Source of the DNA: a virus
Virus record (IMG/VR): IMGVR_UViG_3300037010_000822
Location: 1-41,480 of that record
Direction: 5' to 3' (one strand)
Length of the DNA: 41,480 nt
Each line of letters begins with the position of its first letter. Within the stretch, counting starts at the first letter, position 1. The notes beneath the pieces were generated by a model. That model was not told the DNA's origin. It searched no databases and worked only from the letters and a program-made list of their open reading frames with translations. Shown here one piece after another: positions 15,446 through 23,665 of this stretch. A program made the position numbers and the translations under genes.

Positions 15446-15950
15446 GGCTTGTCCTCGAAGCGCATCGTCTGGGTGTTGAACTTGTGTCCCTGAAACTCGC
15501 TGAAAATAACGCACATTGCGGCACGCTCCACGTCATCGAGGTTCATCGCAACGTCCCACGGCACTCCATTGTTCACCAGCCAGAGCGCTTCCTTGATGGC
15601 CGTGAAGCCTAGGGCTTTTTTATAGCCTCTCCGGCATCCTCTTGCCTGACAAAGTTCTGCTGGATTCCCTTAGCGAGCGCTTCCAAACCTTCTTCGTCCA
15701 ACTTCTGAATGGCCGCGTCCAATTCGCGCTGATTGGAGAAGTTCACCACCTCGCCATCAATGGACTGGAGATACAGCAGCGGCATAACCATTGATAGATA
15801 AGTTTGATTGCTCGAAGCGTCCGCCCCAAGCATGCGAACGAGCTGGTACTGCGCCAACACGTTAGGCTTCCTCAGCGTCAGAACGCGCCCACGCGCATCA
15901 GTCACTTGCACATCATCACTCTTTGTATGCACATCAACGACTTTAGCCAT
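15442..15950 (-). CDS. Tail assembly chaperone, long form by programmed -1 frameshift
   Basis: The short frame (15609-15950) reaches a slippery heptamer A_AAA_AAG at 15621-15615, correctly phased, three codons before its stop. A -1 slip re-reads base 15615 and continues as GCC CTA GGC to a TGA at 15444-15442. The added 57 residues contain FTAIKEALWLVNNGVPWDVA and FSEFQGHKFNTQTM, with no stop and a protein-like composition, and the stop overlaps the next gene's ATG. This is the usual arrangement of phage tail assembly chaperones (lambda G/GT, P2 E/E', Mu 41/42), whose long form binds the tape measure. Total about 169 residues. Confidence 0.85.
15609..15950 (-). CDS. Tail assembly chaperone, short form
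   Basis: A 113-residue protein starting MAKVVDVHTKSDDVQV. It has RVLTLRKPNVLAQYQLVRML and MVMPLLYLQSIDGEVV, the style of the tail assembly chaperone N-domain in contractile-tailed phages. It ends EDAGEAIKKP, with the slippery run in the last codons. The start shares one base with the stop of the tube gene (TAATG). Its place between tube and tape measure genes is diagnostic. Confidence 0.85.
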   Translation of the reverse strand: MAKVVDVHTKSDDVQVTDARGRVLTLRKPNVLAQYQLVRMLGADASSNQTYLSMVMPLLYLQSIDGEVVNFSNQRELDAAIQKLDEEGLEALAKGIQQNFVRQEDAGEAIKKP

Positions 15951-16384
15951 TAGGACACCTTCACGCGCTGTGACGCAACAACATCAACGGACTGGCCTAC
16001 CTTATCGTCGCCCTTCCATGTTCCCATTTTAGTCGGTACGATCTGCACGCCGGTGTAGTGGTAGGTGTTCACGCTGCCATCCACCTCGGATATGCTTTCA
16101 ACGATGGTTCCGCCAGGGATTGTCGAGCCGTTGGTGTAGAAAGCCGCCTCGAAAGCCGCATAAAAGTCATCAAGCTGCGAATTGTTGCGATCGAATTGCA
16201 GCGTGCCTTTCCACCCCTGCGGGAAAATCAAGTGCGTAGGCTTGCCATTTATCGGCACGATCACTTCTGTTTTTGTGACGGGCTCGAAAGACGCCTCGAT
16301 CAAATTTATGGTGGAGACTTTGCCGTTTGGCAGCGTCATTTGCAGGCTGTAATCCCTGCCTGTGTTGAATCCATTTAGTGGCAT
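15950..16384 (-). CDS. Tail tube protein
   Basis: I chose ATG 16384 (MPLNGFNTGRDYSLQ), with a CGGAGCG ribosome site; the longer frame runs into the terminator hairpins upstream. The 144-residue product has tube-like beta features: EASFEPVTKTEVIVPING, FPQGWKGTLQFDR and VNTYHYTGVQIVP. Length and its place directly after the sheath gene fit the tube of Mu-like (gpM) contractile tails. Stacked rings form the inner DNA channel. Confidence 0.85.
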   Translation of the reverse strand: MPLNGFNTGRDYSLQMTLPNGKVSTINLIEASFEPVTKTEVIVPINGKPTHLIFPQGWKGTLQFDRNNSQLDDFYAAFEAAFYTNGSTIPGGTIVESISEVDGSVNTYHYTGVQIVPTKMGTWKGDDKVGQSVDVVASQRVKVS

Positions 16385-16403
16385 TTTCGGCGCTCCGAAG
16401 ATG

Positions 16404-16426
16404 AAAAAAACCCGCACGCGGCGGGC
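16404..16426 (-). terminator. Intrinsic terminator, second of a tandem pair after the sheath gene
   Basis: On the minus strand GCCCGC pairs with GCGGGT around CGCGT and runs into seven T. It follows the first hairpin within a few bases, so the sheath gene is followed by two terminators before the tube gene. Confidence 0.7.
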
Positions 16427-16428
16427 AT

Positions 16429-16453
16429 AAAAAAGCCGCATCGAAGTGCGGCT
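16429..16453 (-). terminator. Intrinsic terminator, first of a tandem pair after the sheath gene
   Basis: On the minus strand AGCCGCA pairs perfectly with TGCGGCT around CTTCGA, followed by six T: a textbook Rho-independent terminator. It lies 22 bases after the sheath stop and would uncouple sheath and tube mRNA levels unless transcription is antiterminated. Confidence 0.8.
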
Positions 16454-16474
16454 GTGGTATCTGAAATGGCTTAA

Positions 16475-18019
16475 TTACTGCGGCGAGTTGGATGTAACCG
16501 TCACGCTGCCGCCGCCTTCCATGTTCACGACAAAGAAGCGGACGGTGTTAAGATATTTAACCTTCACATCGGCCTGCAGGTATCCAAGCGCCACTCGGGC
16601 GTTCGGGTTATTGTTGGCGTCTACCTGCACGCTGAACGCGCCTTGCGCCACGGGGTTGTTCGGGTCTCCAATCCACCCCTGTTGATATTGCGACAGCAGG
16701 AATCCGTCTAGTCCACCCTTGACTTGTTTGCGCAGATCAGCGGTTTGCGGCTGACCGACCACCGCGCCGAGGGACGATTGCGCAAGGCTGAACGCAAGGT
16801 AATTCGTCATCTTGGTGTAGGTGTCATCGTTCTGTGTCGGATTGCTGGCCGTGTTCAGTCCGGTGCGTGCCGAGAAATACGGGCCGCCGGGGGAGTTCGC
16901 CGCCAGCACGTCGAGACGGGATGTAAACACCTGCTGAATCTCTGCGCTGCTGTAGGGAATCTGCGTCTGGCTGCGCTGCGTGGCAATCATCGTCGCCAGC
17001 TGCTTGTTGAGGTTGCTGTAGGGCGGAATCAGCGAGGCGGACTGTGCTGCGCTCCATGTTGCCGGCGAGAGCATGCGCTGCACGCCGTTGAACGAATCGT
17101 AGAAATAGCCCCAATCGCCAACCAGCACCTTGATGCCGTAGCCGTCTACGCCAGACGATACCAAAGCGGCTGCGCTGGCGGTGATGCTGGTGCTTGGTGG
17201 GTTCGCGGCATGGGCATACGCGCCGATCTGTTCGGCAAACGCGAGCATGCCAGGCCAGTGCGTCGATGTTGTGTGATCCAGCAAAGTAAAGTTACTGGCA
17301 TTGGAGCCGCGCAGCGCATACATGCCGGTGCGCGTGGTGCCGTCCGATCCAAGCATGATCGTATCTGTCACGTTCGATGCGCCGTCCGTGCCGCCCGTCA
17401 GGGTGTAGGACGTGAGGTTTGGCGTACCAGTTCCAGCGCCTGCGGCGGCGTGAACATAGGCAGACGGGCCGCGAACGCCGTTCTGCCCGTTGTTGACTGC
17501 GTTTGCGGCGTTCACATACAGCGCGTTTCCGGAGCCGGTCAGATTGTCGAAGATTTCCGGGGTGTAGCCCGAGCGCTGAATAACCAGCTTGTAGCTGTTC
17601 GCGGCGGTGCCGGTGGAAAATTGCGCGGTGATCGTGTTGCCAACGATGCCGGAATATAGGGCGGATAGAGTCAGCGCAGCGACAGGCGTGGTTTCCGTGT
17701 CCATAATAGTCACGGTCGCGGCAACATCAGTGCCGTCCGTTACCCGAACCGCGGCAATCTGCGTCACGCCTTCGCCGAAGGCCAGCGTGCAGGCGGTTGC
17801 CAGATCATGCGATCGTACCGTCATGTTTCCCAGCGATTGCGCGGCATTCTGCGGAGAACCGATAACCATCGGCGCATTGACAGGCCCCCACGAGCTGACG
17901 CCGATCAGGCCGAGAATGCCGGTCGGAATGCCGTTGATAAGGATCGTGCGCGGCGGAACGATGTTGACGTAGAGATCGGGCGCTTGCGGCAGCGATTGGC
18001 CGAATTGATAAACTGGCAT
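16475..18019 (-). CDS. Tail sheath protein
   Basis: A 514-residue protein starting MPVYQFGQSLPQAPDLYVNI. PRTILINGIPTGILGLIGVSSWGPVN and GEGVTQIAAVRVTDG resemble contractile-tail sheath N-terminal domains of the Mu gpL type. The C-terminal domain (YLQADVKVKYLNTVRFFVVN) is the conserved sheath core that contacts the tube. The length is right. It is followed by two terminators and then the tube gene. Confidence 0.9.
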   Translation of the reverse strand: MPVYQFGQSLPQAPDLYVNIVPPRTILINGIPTGILGLIGVSSWGPVNAPMVIGSPQNAAQSLGNMTVRSHDLATACTLAFGEGVTQIAAVRVTDGTDVAATVTIMDTETTPVAALTLSALYSGIVGNTITAQFSTGTAANSYKLVIQRSGYTPEIFDNLTGSGNALYVNAANAVNNGQNGVRGPSAYVHAAAGAGTGTPNLTSYTLTGGTDGASNVTDTIMLGSDGTTRTGMYALRGSNASNFTLLDHTTSTHWPGMLAFAEQIGAYAHAANPPSTSITASAAALVSSGVDGYGIKVLVGDWGYFYDSFNGVQRMLSPATWSAAQSASLIPPYSNLNKQLATMIATQRSQTQIPYSSAEIQQVFTSRLDVLAANSPGGPYFSARTGLNTASNPTQNDDTYTKMTNYLAFSLAQSSLGAVVGQPQTADLRKQVKGGLDGFLLSQYQQGWIGDPNNPVAQGAFSVQVDANNNPNARVALGYLQADVKVKYLNTVRFFVVNMEGGGSVTVTSNSPQ

Positions 18020-18041
18020 GATGATATCCTTTGGTTGTAAA

Positions 18042-18845
18042 TCAGATCAGCGCGCCAGATGGGCTGCTGATGTTGACGGTAGGCAGCGTGACTGTAGTAG
18101 TCTGCTGCACGTTGGTTGTCGCAAACTCGACTTCATAGCGGAGGTGCCTTGTATATACAGCCACCTTCTGGATGTTGTCGTCGTCGATCGAACCTTGGAA
18201 CCGCAATTCTGCTGCGGTCGTATCCGGCATTTGCAAGCGATATGCCATGCGTAGCGCCGGATCAATCAGGGAGGCAATCTGCGCCCTCAGCGTGGGCGTG
18301 GGCGCCCAAACCGAGACTTGGAACACCTGCCGCTGCCTGCCGACTTCCTGCAGCACAGTCGCTGGCTGGGCGAACATCATGGATGGTGTTGCACCCTTCG
18401 GAAAAGTGATCGTGTTCGCGCTCGATTTCGCGCCAGGAATCATGGCGGCAATCGCCGTGCAGATTGACGTGAGCGTATCTGTAGATTGCACAGCGTAGCT
18501 GGCCTGCACGTTTCCCTGCTGCACGCTGACAGCCTGCGGCGTGGTGATCTTGCCGGTAATCGTGATCGTCATGCCGGATACGCTCGCCTGTAGCTGCGTC
18601 TCCACGATGTCAACTGTCTGCCATGTAGGCTGCATCTGCGTCACGGCGCGGCTGATGGCTGTGGCGAATACCGAGACTTGCGCAATCCCTGCCTGCATGT
18701 CGGCATCCAGCTGTTGCGGCTGAGGCCAGCCGGGGAAAATGCGTACATCTGAAGCCACTGCCGAGGGCTGGCCGGTTCCGTTCGGGTATAGCGTCTGCGC
18801 CACCGCGGATGCAATGGCGCTTTGTACGTCAGTTAAATCGGCCAT
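18042..18845 (-). CDS. Tail terminator / neck-type virion protein
   Basis: A 267-residue protein starting MADLTDVQSAIASAVAQTLYP, with VRIFPGWPQPQQLDADM, repeated Thr/Val/Gln-rich beta stretches and WAPTPTLRAQIASLIDPALR. No family is clear by eye. It lies between two joining genes and the sheath, the usual position of the tail terminator or a neck protein. A neck role is inferred from position only. The frame has no membrane segment. Confidence 0.6.
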   Translation of the reverse strand: MADLTDVQSAIASAVAQTLYPNGTGQPSAVASDVRIFPGWPQPQQLDADMQAGIAQVSVFATAISRAVTQMQPTWQTVDIVETQLQASVSGMTITITGKITTPQAVSVQQGNVQASYAVQSTDTLTSICTAIAAMIPGAKSSANTITFPKGATPSMMFAQPATVLQEVGRQRQVFQVSVWAPTPTLRAQIASLIDPALRMAYRLQMPDTTAAELRFQGSIDDDNIQKVAVYTRHLRYEVEFATTNVQQTTTVTLPTVNISSPSGALI

Positions 18846-18846
18846 G

Positions 18847-19506
18847 TCAGGATTCCAGTACTTCGACTAGCGCCTGCGTTCCCAGCAAGCCCGATGAAAC
18901 ACTCACCACCTGATAGCGCAATCCGTTTTCATCAGTAACGATGTCCCGATGCTGAACAAGCCCGTCCGGCAGGTAGAAATTGCAAGCGTAGAAGGCACGC
19001 AGCGATGCATCCCCCGGCAAGTCAGCTTGCGGCCTGCCGGTATCCTTTTTGATGTTCAAAACGCCAGGGATTCCCTGCGCATAAACCACCGGCGCGGGAG
19101 ATACAAGCGCGGAATAGGACTGCAAACCAGCCGCCGTGGTTTTTGGCTGGCGGGAAAACGTCAGCGTCTGCGTGCAGCGCAAAGCCAGTGGGATCATCAG
19201 CGCATCCAGGCCGACTACGCAATATGTATCTTGTCCCACCAGATAATCACCAACCTGCAACTGAGCTACGGGCGCGATGATCTGCCAGAAAAGCTGATTC
19301 TGCTGTGTTTGCGCGGCCCAAGAACCGGGCTTCATTCCGCCATTCAGGGTAAATGCGCATGGTATTTGCCCTAGCGCATACATAGGACTGATCGGGTTGC
19401 CGATAACCGCACCAGGCCTATATTGCGTGTGCATCGCCCCGACCGCGCTCGCGGCTTTTTGCATGCCGTAGGCGATCTTGGATTGCAGCAATGCGCCGTC
19501 CATCAC
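18847..19506 (-). CDS. Head-tail joining virion protein
   Basis: A 219-residue protein starting MMDGALLQSKIAYGMQKAASAVG. It contains LQVGDYLVGQDTYCVVGLDAL and a C-terminal ITDENGLRYQVVSVSSGLLG-like stretch with a beta-barrel feel typical of head-tail connectors. It overlaps the upstream neck gene by four bases and ends one base before the next gene. Specific family not recognised. Confidence 0.6.
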   Translation of the reverse strand: MMDGALLQSKIAYGMQKAASAVGAMHTQYRPGAVIGNPISPMYALGQIPCAFTLNGGMKPGSWAAQTQQNQLFWQIIAPVAQLQVGDYLVGQDTYCVVGLDALMIPLALRCTQTLTFSRQPKTTAAGLQSYSALVSPAPVVYAQGIPGVLNIKKDTGRPQADLPGDASLRAFYACNFYLPDGLVQHRDIVTDENGLRYQVVSVSSGLLGTQALVEVLES

Positions 19507-19901
19507 ACCACCATCTGAACGGTGTTGCCGCCGTCAAACTGTGGGCCGGGCGGAACGCCGAGAAACTCGCACAACCGGAGACGCCACGATGTGAACAAGC
19601 GTTCGCGATCGCGCTGCTCGTTGGCATTGTGTACCCACGGGCCTGCCGATGCTGTATCAAGGTTGGCTGACGCGCCCACGATGGCCGTTTCCAGCGTGGT
19701 GAGGTTTGCCAGATAGGTGTTCACCACCACCGCGCCCTCGTTCGCGCTCATATGCTGCAACCTGTATTCAAGCGCCAGGTACTGCCGCATGATCCACGGA
19801 TAAGGAAACACAACATTCCCATCACCTAGGGCCGGATATCCGCAGAAGCGCCGGATGTCCACCAGTTGCGCATCCGTGAAGGCGTATGGCATTAACGCCA
19901 T
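19503..19901 (-). CDS. Head completion / connector-like protein
   Basis: A 132-residue protein starting MALMPYAFTDAQLVDIRRFCGYPALG. The helical pattern YPWIMRQYLALEYRLQHM and a C-terminal RERLFTSWRLRLCEFLGVPPGPQF fit head-tail connector proteins of the gp6/gp15 class that attach under the portal. Its start shares base 19901 with the preceding gene's stop. Function is inferred from position and helical content. Confidence 0.6.
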   Translation of the reverse strand: MALMPYAFTDAQLVDIRRFCGYPALGDGNVVFPYPWIMRQYLALEYRLQHMSANEGAVVVNTYLANLTTLETAIVGASANLDTASAGPWVHNANEQRDRERLFTSWRLRLCEFLGVPPGPQFDGGNTVQMVV

Positions 19902-20170
19902 TACTCAGTCTCCAGCACACCCATGCGCGTCAGGAATGCGATCATTTCAGCATCTTCAACCGGATCAAGGCGCGTGCCAGCGGGTAGCCAGCGATGCACG
20001 CCGCCAGTGTCGATCCAACCAGCATTGCGCGGCAGGACAACCCCGGATTCCTTCAAGTCGTCTTCCGTGGTAGCGTCATTCGTGGTGGCGTCCAAGGCGT
20101 CCTTCGTTGTGTCCTCCGTGGCTTCATCCATAGCGTCCTCCGTGGTAGCGTCTTTACGTAGTCGCGCCAT
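19901..20170 (-). CDS. Small virion-cluster protein with Thr/Asp-rich repeat N-terminus
   Basis: An 89-residue protein. Residues about 8-38 are a low-complexity run of repeated TTED/EATED/DATT units, encoded by imperfect short DNA repeats at about 20068-20156. The C-terminal half (GWIDTGGVHRWLPAGTRLDPVEDAEMIAFL) is ordinary folded sequence. It sits between the major capsid and the connector gene. It could be a capsid accessory or joining protein. The acidic repeat may be a linker. Confidence 0.55.
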   Translation of the reverse strand: MARLRKDATTEDAMDEATEDTTKDALDATTNDATTEDDLKESGVVLPRNAGWIDTGGVHRWLPAGTRLDPVEDAEMIAFLTRMGVLETE

Positions 20171-20172
20171 GA

Positions 20173-21528
20173 TTACAGGCTCTCCACCAGCACGGCACGC
20201 TTGAATGCACTATTCGTTGCTGTCGGGATGGTGTTGGGGTTAGTCGTGATGTCGGATGGAACGGTGAACCCGCCGATGTAGGCCCATGACTGGGTGACTA
20301 CCTGTTTCAGAGCATCCAACGGCTCGCGGGTGACGTGCGCGATGCCGTCAACCACGGTAATCATGCCGTCATCGTCCGCTGCCTCGGCGGCGCGGTAAGC
20401 TTCGGGCGTGAAGACGCCTTCCACCAGCGTACCCTCGCCACACATGATGCCGTATTGCACGGTGTTGCCGCCGAATGTCGCGCTCGGGTTGATGTTCGTT
20501 TCGATCAGCTGGACGCCGAGCAACTCTGCAACCACGCCTTGCCGGTATTCTTGCGTCTTCGGCTCGCCGCGGAATAGTTGTTTGAAGTCTGGATCGTTGA
20601 ACAGGCCCACTACCTGCTTGGGAGAAGCGTAGAAGTGATACATGCCGGACGCATTGACAGGCTGCACGCCGTTGGAACTCAGTACGGCCTTAGATTGCAG
20701 CAACATTTGCATGGAGAGCTTTCCGCCGTTATACATGCTAGGAGTGATGCCCCAGACGCTGGATGCCGGGACGGTGTTGCTGGATGCGTCCATCGATCGC
20801 ATGACATACGGGGCCACGGCAGACACCACGGGGTTTTGCGCGGTGCCGTCTGCCACCGTGACGTTTGAGGCGAAAGTCAGAGTGCCGGAGACGCCGCCAG
20901 GGCTGACAGACAAATAGTTGCCGTCAGATGCCGCGCCAATAAGCGAATAGACGTTGGAGCCAACCACAACGTTGATCGGGTTCGCGGACGACACCGCCAC
21001 CACTTGTCCAGCACTGTTCCATGTGTATTGGAACCCGCGAATGTCATCCACAGCAACAACAGGCCCGGCAGCGCCAAGAGTCACGCGAACGAACGAGTTG
21101 CCGCCCATGTAGCCCGTGTACAAGATTTGTTGGGCAATGGTGTTGATGGATCGCACGGCTTGCTCGCCGAGCGTCATCGCATTGCGCAGGAACAGGCTAT
21201 CGATTGCCACGCGACTGGTGGCGACATTGAGCTGCATGTTGGCGGCGTATTGCGACACGCCCAGCGTAAATCGCTCCACGCCGAAGTTTTGCGGAGTCAG
21301 GCCGCTGGTGATATCGCTGTTTGCCGCAGGCGCGATCGGAGATGTAATCGCAGGCAACAGGCCGGTGCGGGTTTTTGAGATGGTTTCGCCGATTCCCGCA
21401 GGGAAATCAATCTGCTCGGCGATGGCGCGGAATCCGAGTTTGGCGCGAAGTGGAATCTCAAACGCGCGTTCGAGATAGCTCTGCTGGATGACGCTTTGCA
21501 GTGTGACGGGGAGGTTGTTGATAGCCAT
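20173..21528 (-). CDS. Major capsid protein (HK97 fold expected)
   Basis: A 451-residue protein starting MAINNLPVTLQSVIQQSYLE, with FRAIAEQIDFPAGIGETISK, FGVERFTLGVSQYAANMQLN and a C-terminal DDGMITVVDGIAHVTREPLD followed by VTQSWAYIGGFT. Size, location right after the scaffold gene and this composition fit the major head protein of myoviruses with PBSX-type terminases. No protease domain is visible, so the separate scaffold next door is used. Confidence 0.85.
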   Translation of the reverse strand: MAINNLPVTLQSVIQQSYLERAFEIPLRAKLGFRAIAEQIDFPAGIGETISKTRTGLLPAITSPIAPAANSDITSGLTPQNFGVERFTLGVSQYAANMQLNVATSRVAIDSLFLRNAMTLGEQAVRSINTIAQQILYTGYMGGNSFVRVTLGAAGPVVAVDDIRGFQYTWNSAGQVVAVSSANPINVVVGSNVYSLIGAASDGNYLSVSPGGVSGTLTFASNVTVADGTAQNPVVSAVAPYVMRSMDASSNTVPASSVWGITPSMYNGGKLSMQMLLQSKAVLSSNGVQPVNASGMYHFYASPKQVVGLFNDPDFKQLFRGEPKTQEYRQGVVAELLGVQLIETNINPSATFGGNTVQYGIMCGEGTLVEGVFTPEAYRAAEAADDDGMITVVDGIAHVTREPLDALKQVVTQSWAYIGGFTVPSDITTNPNTIPTATNSAFKRAVLVESL

Positions 21529-21612
21529 GATTCATTTCCTTTATGTCTGGATGATTTATGTCCCTTGGTGCCTGACCCCGATGGACTGCTGCCGGTTTCC
21601 CGGCCTATGAAG

Positions 21613-22143
21613 CTAAATGCGGATGCCGAATTTCGATCTCAAATCCGAGCGCAAATCGGCATCCGAAAGATCACGCGCGGTTTTTGTTTCTTGCTTGCCG
21701 ACTTTTGGTGGCTGTTGCGTGCTCGCCGTGGTTTGGGCGAACAGATAGGGCTTGGCTTTCTTGAGGGCCTCAATTGCGGCGTCTGCGCCTTCAATCTCGC
21801 CAGCATCGTTGAATTTCACGATGGACAAGTCAGCCAGCGCAAGTGCGTCAATATCGACAATCCCGGCTTTTATTGCATGGGCCTTCATTTCCGCCTTGAT
21901 GATGCGCTGCGCGGCTCGCTGCTCGGCTTCTTGGGCTTTTGCGATTGCCTCGTCTTGCGCTTTCTTTGCGGATTCTGCCGCTTCTTGGGCCTTGCGCTCC
22001 ATTTCCTGCGCTTTCAGCCGATATCCCGCGTTCTCATGCCGCAGTTCGCGCACATAATCCTTGGAAAAAGTCTCTGGTTCAGGCGCGGTTTTCGGCGCTG
22101 TTTTAGTCGGGTTGTTGTCAATATCTTCGTTGTTATCAGCCAT
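21613..22143 (-). CDS. Capsid scaffold protein
   Basis: I chose ATG 22143 (MADNNEDIDNNPTKTAP), with a strong GGAGGCCCAG ribosome site. The 176-residue protein has a disordered acidic N-terminus, a long coiled coil at about residues 25-85 (YRLKAQEMERKAQEAAESAKK) and a short basic C-terminus (LRSDLRSKFGIRI) that would bind the capsid protein. This is the layout of phage scaffolds. It lies between portal and major capsid genes. No protease motif seen. Confidence 0.8.
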   Translation of the reverse strand: MADNNEDIDNNPTKTAPKTAPEPETFSKDYVRELRHENAGYRLKAQEMERKAQEAAESAKKAQDEAIAKAQEAEQRAAQRIIKAEMKAHAIKAGIVDIDALALADLSIVKFNDAGEIEGADAAIEALKKAKPYLFAQTTASTQQPPKVGKQETKTARDLSDADLRSDLRSKFGIRI

Positions 22144-22154
22144 CTGGGCCTCCA

Positions 22155-22180
22155 AATTAAAAAGCCCGAATCAGTCGGGC
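22155..22180 (-). terminator. Intrinsic terminator between portal and scaffold genes
   Basis: On the minus strand GCCCGA pairs perfectly with TCGGGC around CTGAT, followed by TTTTTAATT. It lies 21 bases after the portal stop and before the scaffold gene, so portal transcripts would partly end here. Confidence 0.8.
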
Positions 22181-22200
22181 ATCCGAACGGCTTAGGGCCG

Positions 22201-23658
22201 TCACTCCACGATCTTTACTTGCTCTTGCGCATGCGCGTTGCGCTCGGCTTGCTCGGCTGTGATCCTCGCTAGTTCGGAAGGCACATCCTCCACGTCATAG
22301 ACGGGTGCGAGAGTCCCAACAGCGGTTTCCGCGCTCATCAGCCCTGCATCAGTCAGGGTTCGCAAAGTGTTTGCGTCACTGCTGCGATCCTGACTTGTGG
22401 GCGCATACCAAGGAGGCCATTTCAATGCGATTCTGCCCGGCGACATCCTAGGTATTGGCTGGCCATCGGAATCTACCAATGCCATCTTGCTGCTTGCGCG
22501 GACGATCATCTGCAGGAGCTTTTTGAGGCCGTACTCGCCGTAGCTGATACGCAGTTTGTCCGACAGCCAGATCAGCGCTTGGTTTAGCAATTCCATTGCG
22601 CGCCCGGATTGAGCCGCCGACAGTTTGTCCGCGTTTGCTCGATTGCCGTTGAGTTGTTCAAGGGTAAATTCGCGCAAGGTACGCACGTACTCCAGCACAG
22701 CAGCCGTAGCAGCGCCGTCAATCTCAACCAGCTTCGCATCGCCGTCCTTGCTCACGATGATTGCGTTGCTTGCGCTGCGTACCATTTGCTGGCCGGGATC
22801 GACTGCGGGTTCCTTGATCATCAGCAGCGGATCACTTGCGTACTTCAGGCCGCGCCCCGCTTGGCTGAGCATGTACTCTATTTCGATATTCGTTTCAATC
22901 GCTTCGTCGCCGAATGTCGGCGCGCCGTCGATGTCCTCGCCGCCGGGCAGGTTGCGAACCCAAACCATCGGGACGAATCCGAGGTTGTGCTGAATGGTGC
23001 GCTCGTTATCCTGCGTGAGATTATCTGGTAAGCCCGGCTTATCGCTGATCTTGACAGGCAAATACCAGATTTCGGCCTGATCCGTCCAATCCCGCGTCCA
23101 CCAATGCATTGCGTCAAGATCGCTTTCCTTGATCGTATAGCCCATGGCGCGAAGCGCGCGTCCGCGAATCTTGTACTGCTCGCGCACGGCCAGAAGATCA
23201 TCTGGCCGCATGGGGTTATATGTCGGCGTGAGGTATTCGGTTGTCAGCGCAGAAACATAAATGCGCCCTTCCAGGATACGCAGCCACAGACAGACTGATC
23301 CGACTGATCCTTTTTCCGCTGCGTCGATCATGACTTCATTGAGTCTCGCGTCGCGGATGATGTCGTTCAGCGTGTCGCGCGTAATCTCGTCGTCGTGTAC
23401 CGCTTCTGGAAAATGCCCCTCGCTGAACAGCATCGCAGTGGATTGCTGCACCACCAGCTTGCACAGGTTGTACCTCACAGAAGGCCGTCGATCGCGCAGC
23501 TTGATGTATTCGTTCGCGCCGTTCACCTCTTCATGAAAAGCATAGCGCAGAGTGTCGTATATCGTGCCAGCAAGTACGCGCTGCAACGACTGTATGCGAG
23601 ACGTCCGCTGCGGTAAATCTCGATCGCGTGCGTAGCTTTTTTGTAGCGTCTGCCACAT
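22201..23658 (-). CDS. Portal protein (SPP1 gp6-like)
   Basis: I chose ATG 23658 (MWQTLQKSYARDRD), which has a GAGGT ribosome site eight bases upstream; the longer frame would overlap the terminase. The 485-residue protein contains NLCKLVVQQSTAMLFSEGHFP, a middle with HNLGFVPMVWVRNLPGGED, and NRANADKLSAAQSGRAMELL, typical of SPP1/PBSX-type portals. Twelve subunits form the vertex through which DNA is packed. It follows the large terminase by seven bases. Confidence 0.85.
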   Translation of the reverse strand: MWQTLQKSYARDRDLPQRTSRIQSLQRVLAGTIYDTLRYAFHEEVNGANEYIKLRDRRPSVRYNLCKLVVQQSTAMLFSEGHFPEAVHDDEITRDTLNDIIRDARLNEVMIDAAEKGSVGSVCLWLRILEGRIYVSALTTEYLTPTYNPMRPDDLLAVREQYKIRGRALRAMGYTIKESDLDAMHWWTRDWTDQAEIWYLPVKISDKPGLPDNLTQDNERTIQHNLGFVPMVWVRNLPGGEDIDGAPTFGDEAIETNIEIEYMLSQAGRGLKYASDPLLMIKEPAVDPGQQMVRSASNAIIVSKDGDAKLVEIDGAATAAVLEYVRTLREFTLEQLNGNRANADKLSAAQSGRAMELLNQALIWLSDKLRISYGEYGLKKLLQMIVRASSKMALVDSDGQPIPRMSPGRIALKWPPWYAPTSQDRSSDANTLRTLTDAGLMSAETAVGTLAPVYDVEDVPSELARITAEQAERNAHAQEQVKIVE

Positions 23659-23665
23659 TATTTGT

